NCBI GenBank assembly: GCA_965231865.1
Contig: CBDDOJ010000001.1
Coordinates: 1,116,001-1,180,000 of the forward strand
Direction: 5' to 3'
DNA: 64,000 nucleotides
DNA from: WTGA01 sp965231865
GTDB taxonomy: Bacteria; Pseudomonadota; Gammaproteobacteria; Arenicellales; Poriferihabitantaceae
Shown here piece after piece: positions 1 to 8,190 of the stretch. The notes beneath the pieces were generated by a model. The model ran no database searches. It was not told where the DNA came from and saw nothing but the letters and a program-made list of their open reading frames with translations. Position 1 is the first letter of the stretch. The number at the start of each line of letters is the position of its first letter. Made by a program: the position numbers and the translations under genes.

Positions 1-1145
1 TCCCACGCTTCCAGCTCGATTTCACTGAGCTGACGGATCAACACCTCGTTTTTCTGCAGCCGCAGGGCAAATTTATTGTTTCTGGGGCTCGGTGGACCGC
101 TCCACTGGCGCCGGAGTGCGGGCAATACTTCCGGGAACTGGCTCGCAAGCAAACTGATGGGCACGACCCGTCGTTGGGAAATATCGAGTCTCGCCCTGAA
201 ACGAACCTCGCTGTCCCCGCCAAGCCCAATGGAAAAAACCCGGATCGCCTCAACCATGGGCTGCCAGTCTCCGATCCGGGCACCATCTTCACACAATTCG
301 GGCTGACCATCCGTGACAATGGCGATATCCGTGGTCGTCCCCCCAATATCCACCACGATCCCGTTTTTCTGCCCACTCAGCGCACAGGCCCCGATGACAC
401 TGGCCGCGGGCCCGGACAACACCGTTGCCACCGGCTGCAACAGGGCCGTTTTCGCATTGACCAGGGAACCATCGCCCTTGACGATCATCAGGGGCGCGCA
501 AATGCCTTCCCTTTCCAGGATGCACTCCACCGAATTGATCAGGGCCTGGATATACAGGATCATCCGGGCGTTGAGTGCTGCGGTCAGTGCCCGGCGGGGG
601 GCACCGAGGCTCGACGCGAGTTCATGCCCGCAGGCCACCGGCTTCCCCGTCAACCCGATGACCAGGGATCTCAGCGCCTTTTCATGAGAGGAATTGCGTG
701 TGCCAAACATCCCGGAAATCGCGTAGGCCGAGACCTGGCTGTCTTGTCCGGCAATCGCTTCTTCCGCCCGGTCGAGATCCAATGGCACCAGTTCATCCCC
801 CGTGGCATTGTGGCCACCGTCCAGCAATGTGATGAAGTCCCGTTCCATGATTTTGGTCAGCCCGCTCTTTTCCACCTGGGGCTCACTGTAGCCCGGCAAC
901 AGCACGGCCACTGGCGCTCCCCGGCCCTCAACCACTGAATTCGTGGACAGCGTGGTGGAGAGCGCCACCAGGTTGACCTTGTCAAGGAGAGACCGGGGCA
1001 ACGAGGAAATGGCATTGGCAATGCCGATGGTCAGGTCAAAGCTCGTAGTCAGGCTCTTGTTCTTGGCGACAACGGATTGCCGTTCATCGACAATCACCGC
1101 GTCGGTGTAGGTCCCTCCGGTATCAATACCCAGTTGACAAGACAT
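1..1145 (-). CDS. Hydantoinase/oxoprolinase family protein, N-terminal part (runs off window)
   Basis: The frame is open from an ATG at 1145 to the window edge, giving about 381 codons without a stop. It starts MSCQLGIDTGGTYTDAVIVD, the ATPase-like glycine-rich start of hydantoinase A/5-oxoprolinase proteins, and carries a second phosphate-loop-like stretch, VVDIGGTTTDIAIV, near residue 265. These enzymes hydrolyse cyclic amides (hydantoins, 5-oxoproline) using ATP, usually with a B subunit; the B subunit and the C-terminal half would lie outside the window. The frame is intact within view. Family assignment is firm, substrate is unknown. The 117-bp stretch upstream separates it from a 4Fe-4S protein on the same strand. 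Confidence 0.85.
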   Translation of the reverse strand, partial: MSCQLGIDTGGTYTDAVIVDERQSVVAKNKSLTTSFDLTIGIANAISSLPRSLLDKVNLVALSTTLSTNSVVEGRGAPVAVLLPGYSEPQVEKSGLTKIMERDFITLLDGGHNATGDELVPLDLDRAEEAIAGQDSQVSAYAISGMFGTRNSSHEKALRSLVIGLTGKPVACGHELASSLGAPRRALTAALNARMILYIQALINSVECILEREGICAPLMIVKGDGSLVNAKTALLQPVATVLSGPAASVIGACALSGQKNGIVVDIGGTTTDIAIVTDGQPELCEDGARIGDWQPMVEAIRVFSIGLGGDSEVRFRARLDISQRRVVPISLLASQFPEVLPALRRQWSGPPSPRNNKFALRLQKNEVLIRQLSEIELEAW

Positions 1146-1262
1146 GAGAGTACAGGACTTCCGATTTTAAAAGACGCGATTCTACTTCAATTTTTTCCGG
1201 TGAAACATTCATCCTGTGTCAATGGGAAATGAAATCGGGAAATGACATCGGGATGAACCCGG

Positions 1263-1982
1263 TTAATTTTCGAACCTTCGGACCAGTTTCTCAAAGTATT
1301 GATCGGTGTGAAAACGCGCATGCTCCGTCCGATACCGGAATACACTGCCTTCAGGGCAGGCAGCCCTGGCCAGACAGGTTTCCTGTCGGCAGGAGGATTC
1401 CCGGTTCGATTTTAAATACCCGTAACAGGATTCGACATCATATTGTGTCCCCGTAAACGCCTCAACGGGGCAGACCTGCAAACAGGGTTGTTCGACACAG
1501 TTGGCACAGATATCCAGTTCTGCCGCTTTGCGCTGGCCCTGGGAAAACTCGGGTATCCGTACTCCCAGGGCCAGCGCAAAGCGGTAGGCATGCCACAATC
1601 CATATTCGGGATGGATCAGCATTCCCAGCCTGGAAGACTTCAGTGATTCCGATTTTTTTGCCCATTCCAGGAACGGCTGATACGGCGGTCCACCGAAAGG
1701 AAAGAGAGCCCTGCCGGAAAAATGTTCTGCCAGTTCCTGGCCCACTCCTGCGCTCCAGCGGTCCAGGGGGTTCGGCCGGCCATCCGAATACTCGGGAGAG
1801 CGGGAAAAACATTCCCACAGGGAGGAGCCCGCATTGCCCAGCAACACCAGGGATCTCGCGGGGATGCCATCGGCAATTTCCGGAATACCGTCATGATCGC
1901 GACTGTTGAACCCGCCCCGGACCACCAGGCCATAGCTCCCGGCAAATTCAATTATTTCATCCAGCCCCGTCATCGCATGCAT
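1263..1982 (-). CDS. 4Fe-4S ferredoxin-type protein related to epoxyqueuosine reductase-like proteins
   Basis: A 239-residue protein with a ferredoxin-like cysteine cluster, CANCVEQPCLQVCP, at about residue 157 and further cysteines (CYGY, SCRQETC, AAC) behind it, enough for one or two 4Fe-4S clusters. The stretch HPEYGLWHAYRFAL precedes the cluster, as in short QueG-like proteins; it lacks the full cobalamin-binding architecture of QueG itself and is much shorter. It is probably a cytosolic electron-transfer or reductase protein of unknown substrate. ATGs at 1982 and 1973 are both possible and neither has a clear ribosome binding site. A long inverted repeat lies inside the gene just upstream of the cysteine cluster (listed separately). 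Confidence 0.7.
   Translation of the reverse strand: MHAMTGLDEIIEFAGSYGLVVRGGFNSRDHDGIPEIADGIPARSLVLLGNAGSSLWECFSRSPEYSDGRPNPLDRWSAGVGQELAEHFSGRALFPFGGPPYQPFLEWAKKSESLKSSRLGMLIHPEYGLWHAYRFALALGVRIPEFSQGQRKAAELDICANCVEQPCLQVCPVEAFTGTQYDVESCYGYLKSNRESSCRQETCLARAACPEGSVFRYRTEHARFHTDQYFEKLVRRFEN
1521..1586. repeat. Intragenic inverted repeat, 24-nt arms
   Basis: Arms 1521-1544 and 1563-1586 are reverse complements at 23 of 24 positions, 22 of them contiguous, around an 18-nt loop. The repeat is entirely inside the 4Fe-4S protein gene and encodes residues between the conserved HPEYGLWHAY block and the first cysteine, so it looks like a foldback insertion or templated duplication kept in frame. 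Confidence 0.85.
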
Positions 1983-2131
1983 CCGCGGTATCCAGCCATT
2001 TCCATCCGTTACTGTACCCGGCCTATTGTATCAATGTTTCCAGCCTAGCACCTGCCGGATTACCCATACTGCTTTACAGTTACAGTCACTGAAGGTACAT
2101 TTCAACCCATCGCTGTCCCCATAGATTCGCC

Positions 2132-3304
2132 ATGCAGAATGTACAGGTCAAACCGTTTGCGAAACTTCAGGTAACCCCGGACGGAAACCTGCTGAAGGTG
2201 ACCTGGCCGGATCGGTCATCCAGTCGATTTCATGCCATTTGGCTGCGGGACAATGGCCAGGATGAAAAGACGAGGGACCCGTCAAACCGGCAAAAACTGG
2301 TCAGGCTGCAGGAACTTCCCGCCCGGACATCCATCCGGTCGGCAGTCCTGGATGACAACGGCCGACTGGACCTGGTGTTCTCTCCCGACCATCGGCATAC
2401 CCACATTAATCTGGAGTGGCTGTGGGATCACCGGTATGACCAGAGCCGCGCCCGGGCCCTGGTCCCAGACAATATGACGACCTGGGATTCCGGGATTTTC
2501 CACCGGATTCCCGTGCTGGAGTATGCTGAAGTCAACGCCGACCCGACCAGGTTGCTGCAATGGCTGGAAATCATTGACCGTTTTGGCGTTGCGGTGATGA
2601 CCGGACTGCCGGAAAGAAAGGCCGCCATTTTGGATGCCATTGCCCTGTTTGGATTTGTCCGCGAAACCAACTACGGCAAATATTTTGAGGTTCGTTCGGA
2701 AATCAACCCTGAAAACCTTGCCTACACAGCCAAGGGATTGCAGCCCCATACGGACAACCCCTACCGGGATCCTGTCCCGGGACTGCAGTTCCTTGGCTGC
2801 ATTGAAAACAGCGCACAGGGGGGCAAGTCCGTGGTGGTCGATGGTTTCAGGGCAGCAGAAATTCTGGAGCGCGAATCCCCGGACGGTTTCCGGCTTCTTG
2901 CACGCTATGATGCACAGTTCGAGTTCAGGGGGACGGGGGACGTCCATCTTAAGGCGGCACACCCCATGATCGAATGCTCCGGCGATGGACAACTGACCTG
3001 CATCCGTTTCAATAACCGTTCCTGCGACGCCTTGACAACGGTTCCGTTCGGGAAAATGGCCGCGTACTATACCGCCTACCGCAGATTTGGCGAACTGGTG
3101 GAGTCCGCGGAACTCCAGGGAATTCTGAAGCTGGAACCCGGCGATCTCCTGGTGACCGACAACACACGGGTGTTGCATGGCAGGACGGCATACCACGGGG
3201 AGGGGAGCCGGTGGCTGCAGGGAGCCTATGCCGACAAGGATTCCCTGAAAAGCAGGATTCGCACCCTGAAACAGGAGGCAGACCTTGGTTCATCCCGGAA
3301 TTGA
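2132..3304 (+). CDS. tmpA: TmpA-like Fe(II)/2-oxoglutarate dioxygenase (gamma-butyrobetaine hydroxylase fold)
   Basis: A 390-residue protein with an N-terminal DUF971/GBBH-N domain (about residues 10-100; WPDRSSSRFHAIWLRD) and a C-terminal TauD-type dioxygenase domain (about 125-375). The iron ligands are visible as H206-T-D208 (LQPHTDNPYR) and H349 (RVLHGRTAY); R360 is a candidate for binding 2-oxoglutarate. Gamma-butyrobetaine hydroxylase and TmpA share this layout. The next gene overlaps it by 20 bp and encodes a PhnZ/TmpB-type HD oxygenase, so TmpA is the better call: hydroxylation of 2-trimethylaminoethylphosphonate at C1. The function comes from family knowledge plus pairing; gamma-butyrobetaine or another trimethylamine remains possible. 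Confidence 0.72.
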   Translation: MQNVQVKPFAKLQVTPDGNLLKVTWPDRSSSRFHAIWLRDNGQDEKTRDPSNRQKLVRLQELPARTSIRSAVLDDNGRLDLVFSPDHRHTHINLEWLWDHRYDQSRARALVPDNMTTWDSGIFHRIPVLEYAEVNADPTRLLQWLEIIDRFGVAVMTGLPERKAAILDAIALFGFVRETNYGKYFEVRSEINPENLAYTAKGLQPHTDNPYRDPVPGLQFLGCIENSAQGGKSVVVDGFRAAEILERESPDGFRLLARYDAQFEFRGTGDVHLKAAHPMIECSGDGQLTCIRFNNRSCDALTTVPFGKMAAYYTAYRRFGELVESAELQGILKLEPGDLLVTDNTRVLHGRTAYHGEGSRWLQGAYADKDSLKSRIRTLKQEADLGSSRN

Positions 3305-3851
3305 CAAGGGGAACATCATCGAATACCTGGCGGATATTTTTCTGCGCAGGGGGGCGGATTCCTACCTTGGTGAAGAGGTCAGCATGGCTGAACATATGTT
3401 GCAAACAGCACTGAATGCGGAACAGGCCGGAGAATCGAAGGCGATGATCACGGCTGCCCTGTTGCACGATATCGGGCACTACGTGGGAGAATTTCCTGAA
3501 AACTATATCGACCTTGGCATGGACAACCACCATGAAACCCTGGGGGCCGCGATACTGGAAAAATTCTTTCCCAGGGAGGTCACGGAACCCGTCCGATGGC
3601 ATGTCGAGGCCAAACGGTATTTGTGTGCGGTGGACCCGGCATACCTCGGCATGCTCTCTTCGGCTTCGATGAAAACCCTGGCACTGCAGGGCGGCCCGCT
3701 GGAGGCCGGTGGCGTGGCGGCGTTTGAGAAGAACGTCTACCTGGAATCCATCCTCCGCCTCCGGCAATACGATGACCGGGGCAAAACCGCCGGGGTGCGC
3801 ACACCGCAGATCGGCTATTACCTGGAATTTGCCCGGGACGTCCTGGAATAG
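3285..3851 (+). CDS. tmpB: TmpB/PhnZ-like HD-domain mixed-valence di-iron oxygenase
   Basis: A 188-residue HD-domain protein. Putative metal ligands are H37 (MAEHMLQTA), H61-D62 (LLHDIGHY), H82/H83 (DNHHETLG), H106 and D117. The Y-x-G-E pattern SYLGEEVS near residues 27-32 resembles the tyrosine/glutamate lid segment of PhnZ, which marks phosphonate-cleaving members off from ordinary HD phosphohydrolases. In the TmpA/TmpB route this enzyme splits 1-hydroxy-2-trimethylaminoethylphosphonate into glycine betaine and phosphate. The start is a TTG at 3285, chosen because an AGGAGG sits at 3273-3278; the start lies inside the end of tmpA, which implies translational coupling. The substrate is inferred. 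Confidence 0.72.
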   Translation: MVHPGIDKGNIIEYLADIFLRRGADSYLGEEVSMAEHMLQTALNAEQAGESKAMITAALLHDIGHYVGEFPENYIDLGMDNHHETLGAAILEKFFPREVTEPVRWHVEAKRYLCAVDPAYLGMLSSASMKTLALQGGPLEAGGVAAFEKNVYLESILRLRQYDDRGKTAGVRTPQIGYYLEFARDVLE

Positions 3852-3895
3852 GAGGGGATTCGCCTTTCCCGGGGCCTGCCCCACACCAGCTCGGC

Positions 3896-4201
3896 CTACC
3901 GCAGTTGGCCGTACAGGTGAATGCGGTTGATATCATCCAGCAATGCATGAAAGGGCAACACCTGCCTGAGCCGGCGAACCAGGGGCACGTATTCCAGTTC
4001 TTTTTCCGCAAACCGGTGGGTTCCATTGCCAATATCCTGCTTCAGTGATTTGAGGTAATCGGCGATTTGCTGACAATGCGGAGCCAAATCCGCCAGTTCA
4101 TCATCCATCTCCTCGCCCACGCAAAGCACCATTTCCTCGAGTTCGAAAATCGCCTCATCCAGCAGTTTCACAAATTCCGGAATGTTGTCTGCAAAGTACA
4201 T
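3896..4201 (-). CDS. Small hypothetical acidic protein
   Basis: A 101-residue protein, MYFADNIPEFVKLLDEAIFEL onward without the final residue of that run being special, rich in Glu, Asp and Leu and predicted almost wholly helical. It has no signal peptide, membrane segment or motif that I recognise. It lies 80 bp downstream of dcd on the same strand and could be the last gene of the apbC-dcd transcription unit. Its 3' end faces tmpB with a 44-bp gap. The even helical periodicity and absence of a better frame on the other strand support a real gene. Function unknown. Confidence 0.55.
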   Translation of the reverse strand: MYFADNIPEFVKLLDEAIFELEEMVLCVGEEMDDELADLAPHCQQIADYLKSLKQDIGNGTHRFAEKELEYVPLVRRLRQVLPFHALLDDINRIHLYGQLR

Positions 4202-4281
4202 GGACGGTTCCTGGTAAAATTATCCGGCGGGTTCCGGGGGGTACCCGCACCGTGCCCTGCAAAGCGCTTCACCGGGAGGCT

Positions 4282-4848
4282 TCAGGCCTTGGGCAGGGTC
4301 ACCCCTGTCTGCCCCTGGTACTTCCCGCCCCGGTCCCGGTAGGAAATCTCGCACTCTTCGTCTGACTGGAAGAAAAGCACCTGGGCAACCCCTTCATTGG
4401 CATAGATCTTGGCCGGCAAAGGGGTGGTGTTGGAAAACTCAAGCGTCACGAACCCTTCCCACTCCGGCTCAAATGGCGTCACATTGACAATAATACCGCA
4501 ACGCGCGTAGGTACTCTTTCCCAGGCACATGGTCAGGACATCCCTGGGAATACGGAAATATTCCACCGTTCTGGCCAGGGCAAACGAATTGGGCGGGATG
4601 ATACAAACCTCCCCCGTGAAGTCGACAAAACTGTTTTCGTCAAACTTCTTGGGATCCACGATTGCGGAATTGATGTTGGTAAAGATCTTGAACTCGCTGG
4701 AACAGCGGATGTCGTAGCCATAACTGGACGTGCCGTAGGAAATCACCCTGCCCCGTTCAGACCGGGAAACCTGGTTATGCTCAAAGGGTTCAATCATGCC
4801 GCAGGATTCCGCCATGCGACGAATCCATTTGTCGGACTTGATCGCCAT
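4282..4848 (-). CDS. dcd: dCTP deaminase
   Basis: A 188-residue protein close to the usual length of about 190. It starts MAIKSDKWIRRMAESCGMI and contains the family block SYGYDIRCS, the STYARCGI segment that carries the active-site Ser and Arg, and FEPEWEG with the catalytic Glu. It deaminates dCTP to dUTP plus ammonia for thymidylate synthesis, in the cytosol as a trimer. Its ATG overlaps the stop of apbC as ATGA, so the two are translationally coupled, an arrangement common in Gammaproteobacteria. Confidence 0.96.
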   Translation of the reverse strand: MAIKSDKWIRRMAESCGMIEPFEHNQVSRSERGRVISYGTSSYGYDIRCSSEFKIFTNINSAIVDPKKFDENSFVDFTGEVCIIPPNSFALARTVEYFRIPRDVLTMCLGKSTYARCGIIVNVTPFEPEWEGFVTLEFSNTTPLPAKIYANEGVAQVLFFQSDEECEISYRDRGGKYQGQTGVTLPKA

Positions 4849-5912
4849 CAGTTCTGCTGAATCACAATATTGGGAAACCTGGAACTGAAATCCTTTTTGC
4901 GCAGGGACAACCGGGCACTGGCATTGCGCGCAATCTGCTTGTAGTTCCGGGATATCCTGCCATCGGGGTCGGCGACCACCGAAGGACGTCCGCTGTCGAC
5001 CTGTTCCCGTATGGACCGGTCCAGGGGCACCTCCCCCAGAAAATCCGTGTCATACTGCTGTGCCATGCGGACGCCGCCCCCGGCACCGAATATGTGCTCC
5101 TCATGACCGCAATTCGAGCAAATGTGGGTGCTCATGTTCTCAATCACCCCCAAAATCGGGATGTCCACTTTTTCAAACATCTTGTAGGCCTTGCGGGCAT
5201 CCAGCAAGGCGATATCCTGTGGAGTCGTAACAATCACCGCACCGGAAACCGGCACTTTTTGCGCCAGGGTGAGCTGGGTATCCCCCGTGCCGGGAGGCAT
5301 GTCCACAATCAGGTAATCCAAGTCTTTCCACCTGGTATCGTTCAGCAACTGCTCCAGCGCCTGGGTGACCATGGGTCCCCGCCAGATCATGGGAGATTCT
5401 TCATCCACCAGGAAACCGATGGACATCGCCTGGATATGATAACTGTTCATGGGCTCCAGGCTCTTGCCGTCCCGGGACTGCGGCTGCCCGCTGACACCGA
5501 GCATGCGTGGCTGGCTGGGGCCATAGATGTCCGCATCCAGAATCCCCACCGTCGCCCCTTCTGCTGACAGCGCCAGGGCCAGGTTTACCGACAATGTCGA
5601 TTTGCCCACCCCCCCCTTTCCCGACGCAACGGCAATGATATTCTTCACTCCCTGAAGGGGCTTGATTCCTTCCTGCACTTCGTGGGAGGCCGTGTTGGAA
5701 GCCACCTGCACCCGGGCGCCGGGAATCACCTCCTGCACGATCTTCACCAGTTCGGGCTCCCAGCTCTTTGCGGGATAGCCGAGTTCGATGCTGATGTCCA
5801 CCACATCGCCATCCACTTCAATTTTTCTGACTGATTTTCCCGTGACCAGATCAATTCCGGTATGGGGATCCACCACACCGGTCAATAATGCTTCTGCTGC
5901 TTCCTTATTCAT
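4848..5912 (-). CDS. apbC: Iron-sulfur cluster carrier ATPase Mrp/ApbC
   Basis: A 354-residue protein. Residues 1-75 form a DUF59/MIP18-like domain; a ParA-type ATPase follows with the deviant Walker A GKGGVGKST at 98-106 and DMPPGTGD as the Walker B region. The CxxC motif (HICSNCGHE) near residue 245 is the pair that bridges a 4Fe-4S cluster in the dimer. It loads Fe-S clusters onto apoproteins in the cytosol, which fits the several Fe-S enzymes encoded in this window. It is divergent from metG, with 176 bp between them, and is followed by dcd with a 3-base overlap. Confidence 0.95.
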   Translation of the reverse strand: MNKEAAEALLTGVVDPHTGIDLVTGKSVRKIEVDGDVVDISIELGYPAKSWEPELVKIVQEVIPGARVQVASNTASHEVQEGIKPLQGVKNIIAVASGKGGVGKSTLSVNLALALSAEGATVGILDADIYGPSQPRMLGVSGQPQSRDGKSLEPMNSYHIQAMSIGFLVDEESPMIWRGPMVTQALEQLLNDTRWKDLDYLIVDMPPGTGDTQLTLAQKVPVSGAVIVTTPQDIALLDARKAYKMFEKVDIPILGVIENMSTHICSNCGHEEHIFGAGGGVRMAQQYDTDFLGEVPLDRSIREQVDSGRPSVVADPDGRISRNYKQIARNASARLSLRKKDFSSRFPNIVIQQN

Positions 5913-6026
5913 GTCAATGTGCCCAATCTTTCAGTGTTTTTTCATGGAGTGCTCCAGTTTGCCAGCCATCCTTACAAACTGGGCCGATGCGGGATCAATT
6001 CTTAACCGTTCAGGGCCCGGTTTGAA

Positions 6027-6032
6027 TATAAT
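6027..6032 (+). promoter_or_regulatory. Candidate -10 box of the metG promoter
   Basis: A consensus TATAAT lies 56 bp upstream of the metG start, in the 176-bp gap shared with divergent apbC. No good -35 hexamer sits 16-18 bp upstream, so the call is tentative. Confidence 0.4.
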
Positions 6033-6088
6033 CAGGGCGCTATTGTAGCGTAACCAATCCACAGGCTCTAAACAAATTTACCCCTGCC

Positions 6089-8107
6089 ATGACCGAATCA
6101 AACCGTAAATTACTGGTAACCGGTGCCCTGCCCTATGCCAATGGCCAGATCCATCTCGGCCACCTGCTCGAGTACATCCAGGCGGACATCTGGACCCGGT
6201 TCCAGCGCCATCGCGGCCATGAGTGCTACTATGTCTGCGCCGATGATGCCCATGGCACCCCCATCATGCTCAAGGCCGAGGAAGAGGGGGTCTCTCCCCA
6301 GGAATTGATTGACCGGGTAGGGGTCGAGCATCGCCGGGATTTCGATGGTTTCCTGGTTGCCTTTGACAATTACCATACGACGCACTCTGCAGAGAATAAA
6401 TATTTTGTCGAACTGATATACCAGCGACTGAATGACAAGGGCCACATCAACCGGCGCGTCATCAAGCACCTGTTTGACCCGGAAAAACAGATTTTCCTGC
6501 CCGACCGGTTTGTCAAGGGCACCTGCCCGAAATGCCGGGCGGAAGACCAGTACGGGGACAATTGTGAAGCCTGCGGGAGCACCTACTCGCCTTCTGACCT
6601 GATCAATCCAAGATCGGCCATTTCCGGTTCGACTCCCGAGGAACGGGAAACCGAACAGTTGTTTTTCAAACTGGGGGACTTTGAGGAATTCCTCACGAAA
6701 TGGCTTGAGGGGCATACCCAGAAAGAGGTCGCGAACAAGCAAAAGGAACTGTTCGAAGAAGAGATGTTCGAGTGGGACATTTCACGCAATGCTCCCTACT
6801 GGGGATTCGAAATTCCCGGGGAACCGGGCAAGTATTTTTACGTCTGGATGGATGCGCCCATCGGCTATCTGGCGAGTTTCAAAAACCTGTGTGACCGCAA
6901 AGGCATGGATTTTGATGAATACCTGGATGTGGGAAGCGATTGTGAACTGTACCATTTCATCGGCAAGGACGTGGCCCGGTTCCACACCCTGTTCTGGCCT
7001 GCCCAGTTGAAGGGGGCCGATTTTCGCACCCCTGACGGCGTGTGGGTCCATGGTTTCCTCACCGTCAATGGGCAGAAGATGTCCAAGTCCAGGGGGACTT
7101 TCATCATGGCCAATACCTACCTGAATCACTTGAATCCCGAGTATTTGCGCTACTATTTCGCCGTGAAACTGGACAACAGTATTGATGACCTGGACCTGAA
7201 TCTGGACGATTTCCAGACCCGTGTGAATTCTGACCTGGTCGGCAAACTGGTCAATATCGCCAGTCGATGCGCCGGTTTTGTAAATAAATTGTTTGACGGG
7301 AAACTAAGTGCCCGCCTGCCGAACCCGGCCATGTTTGACCGGTTTGTCGCCGCGGGTGACCGCATCGCCGACGCCTTTGAATCCCGCCGGTACAACCGCG
7401 CCGTCCGCGAGGTCATGACCCTGGCGGACCAGGCAAACCAGTACATTGATGCCGAAAAGCCCTGGATACTGATCCGGGAAGCCGGGACCCGGAACCAGGC
7501 ACAGGATGTGTGTACCCAGGGCCTGAACCTGTTCCGGTTGCTGATCATTTACCTGAAACCCGTTCTTCCGCGAACTGCCCGGAACACGGAAACCTTCCTG
7601 AATATCCCGCCATTGACCTGGGACGACCGTTGCTCGCCCCTGCTTGGCCACGAAATCAACCGCTTCACCCCCCTGCTGACCCGAATCGAAGACAGGCAGC
7701 TGGAGGCCATGGTTGAGGAAACGAAGGCAGAGGAAGGGAGGCGCCGGGTCACCGGACCCCTGTCGGACGATCCCATCGCCGATGAAATCAATATTGATGA
7801 ATTTTTCAAAGTGGATTTGCGGGTGGCCAGGATTCTGGACGCCAGTCATGTGCCCGGTGCAGACAAACTGCTGCAACTCACCCTCGACCTGGGGGGGGAA
7901 ACCCGCAATATTTTTGCCGGCATCAAATCGGCCTACGAACCCGGGGACATCAAGGGAAGGCTAACCGTGGTGGTGGCCAACCTGGCACCCAGAAAAATGA
8001 AGTTCGGTGTATCCGAAGGCATGGTGCTGTGCGCCGGGCCGGGGGGCAGTGACCTCTACCTGCTTGACCCGGACAGCGGCGCACAACCCGGCATGAGAAT
8101 CCGCTAA
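6089..8107 (+). CDS. metG: Methionyl-tRNA synthetase
   Basis: A 672-residue class Ia synthetase. The HIGH-type motif is HLGH at residues 22-25; the zinc knuckle is CPKC...CEACG around residues 145-161; KMSKS is present at about 330-334; and a C-terminal EMAP/Trbp111-like tRNA-binding OB domain covers roughly 565-672 (FKVDLRVARIL). This is the long, dimeric MetG type with both zinc and C-terminal domains, as in E. coli. It charges initiator and elongator tRNA-Met. The frame is intact and ends 84 bp before a convergent aldehyde dehydrogenase gene. Confidence 0.97.
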   Translation: MTESNRKLLVTGALPYANGQIHLGHLLEYIQADIWTRFQRHRGHECYYVCADDAHGTPIMLKAEEEGVSPQELIDRVGVEHRRDFDGFLVAFDNYHTTHSAENKYFVELIYQRLNDKGHINRRVIKHLFDPEKQIFLPDRFVKGTCPKCRAEDQYGDNCEACGSTYSPSDLINPRSAISGSTPEERETEQLFFKLGDFEEFLTKWLEGHTQKEVANKQKELFEEEMFEWDISRNAPYWGFEIPGEPGKYFYVWMDAPIGYLASFKNLCDRKGMDFDEYLDVGSDCELYHFIGKDVARFHTLFWPAQLKGADFRTPDGVWVHGFLTVNGQKMSKSRGTFIMANTYLNHLNPEYLRYYFAVKLDNSIDDLDLNLDDFQTRVNSDLVGKLVNIASRCAGFVNKLFDGKLSARLPNPAMFDRFVAAGDRIADAFESRRYNRAVREVMTLADQANQYIDAEKPWILIREAGTRNQAQDVCTQGLNLFRLLIIYLKPVLPRTARNTETFLNIPPLTWDDRCSPLLGHEINRFTPLLTRIEDRQLEAMVEETKAEEGRRRVTGPLSDDPIADEINIDEFFKVDLRVARILDASHVPGADKLLQLTLDLGGETRNIFAGIKSAYEPGDIKGRLTVVVANLAPRKMKFGVSEGMVLCAGPGGSDLYLLDPDSGAQPGMRIR

Positions 8108-8129
8108 CCGGAACCTCTCCCTGGTCCCG

Positions 8130-8155
8130 CCGGATGTCCAGGCCAGGGCATCCGG
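8130..8155. terminator. Possible hairpin between convergent genes
   Basis: CCGGATG and CATCCGG form a 7-bp stem between the 3' ends of metG and the aldehyde dehydrogenase gene. There is no T-run on either side, so it is only a candidate transcript-end structure. Confidence 0.35.
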
Positions 8156-8190
8156 ACTCCTTTCCGGCATTCCCCCGGGCCATGGCCCTC

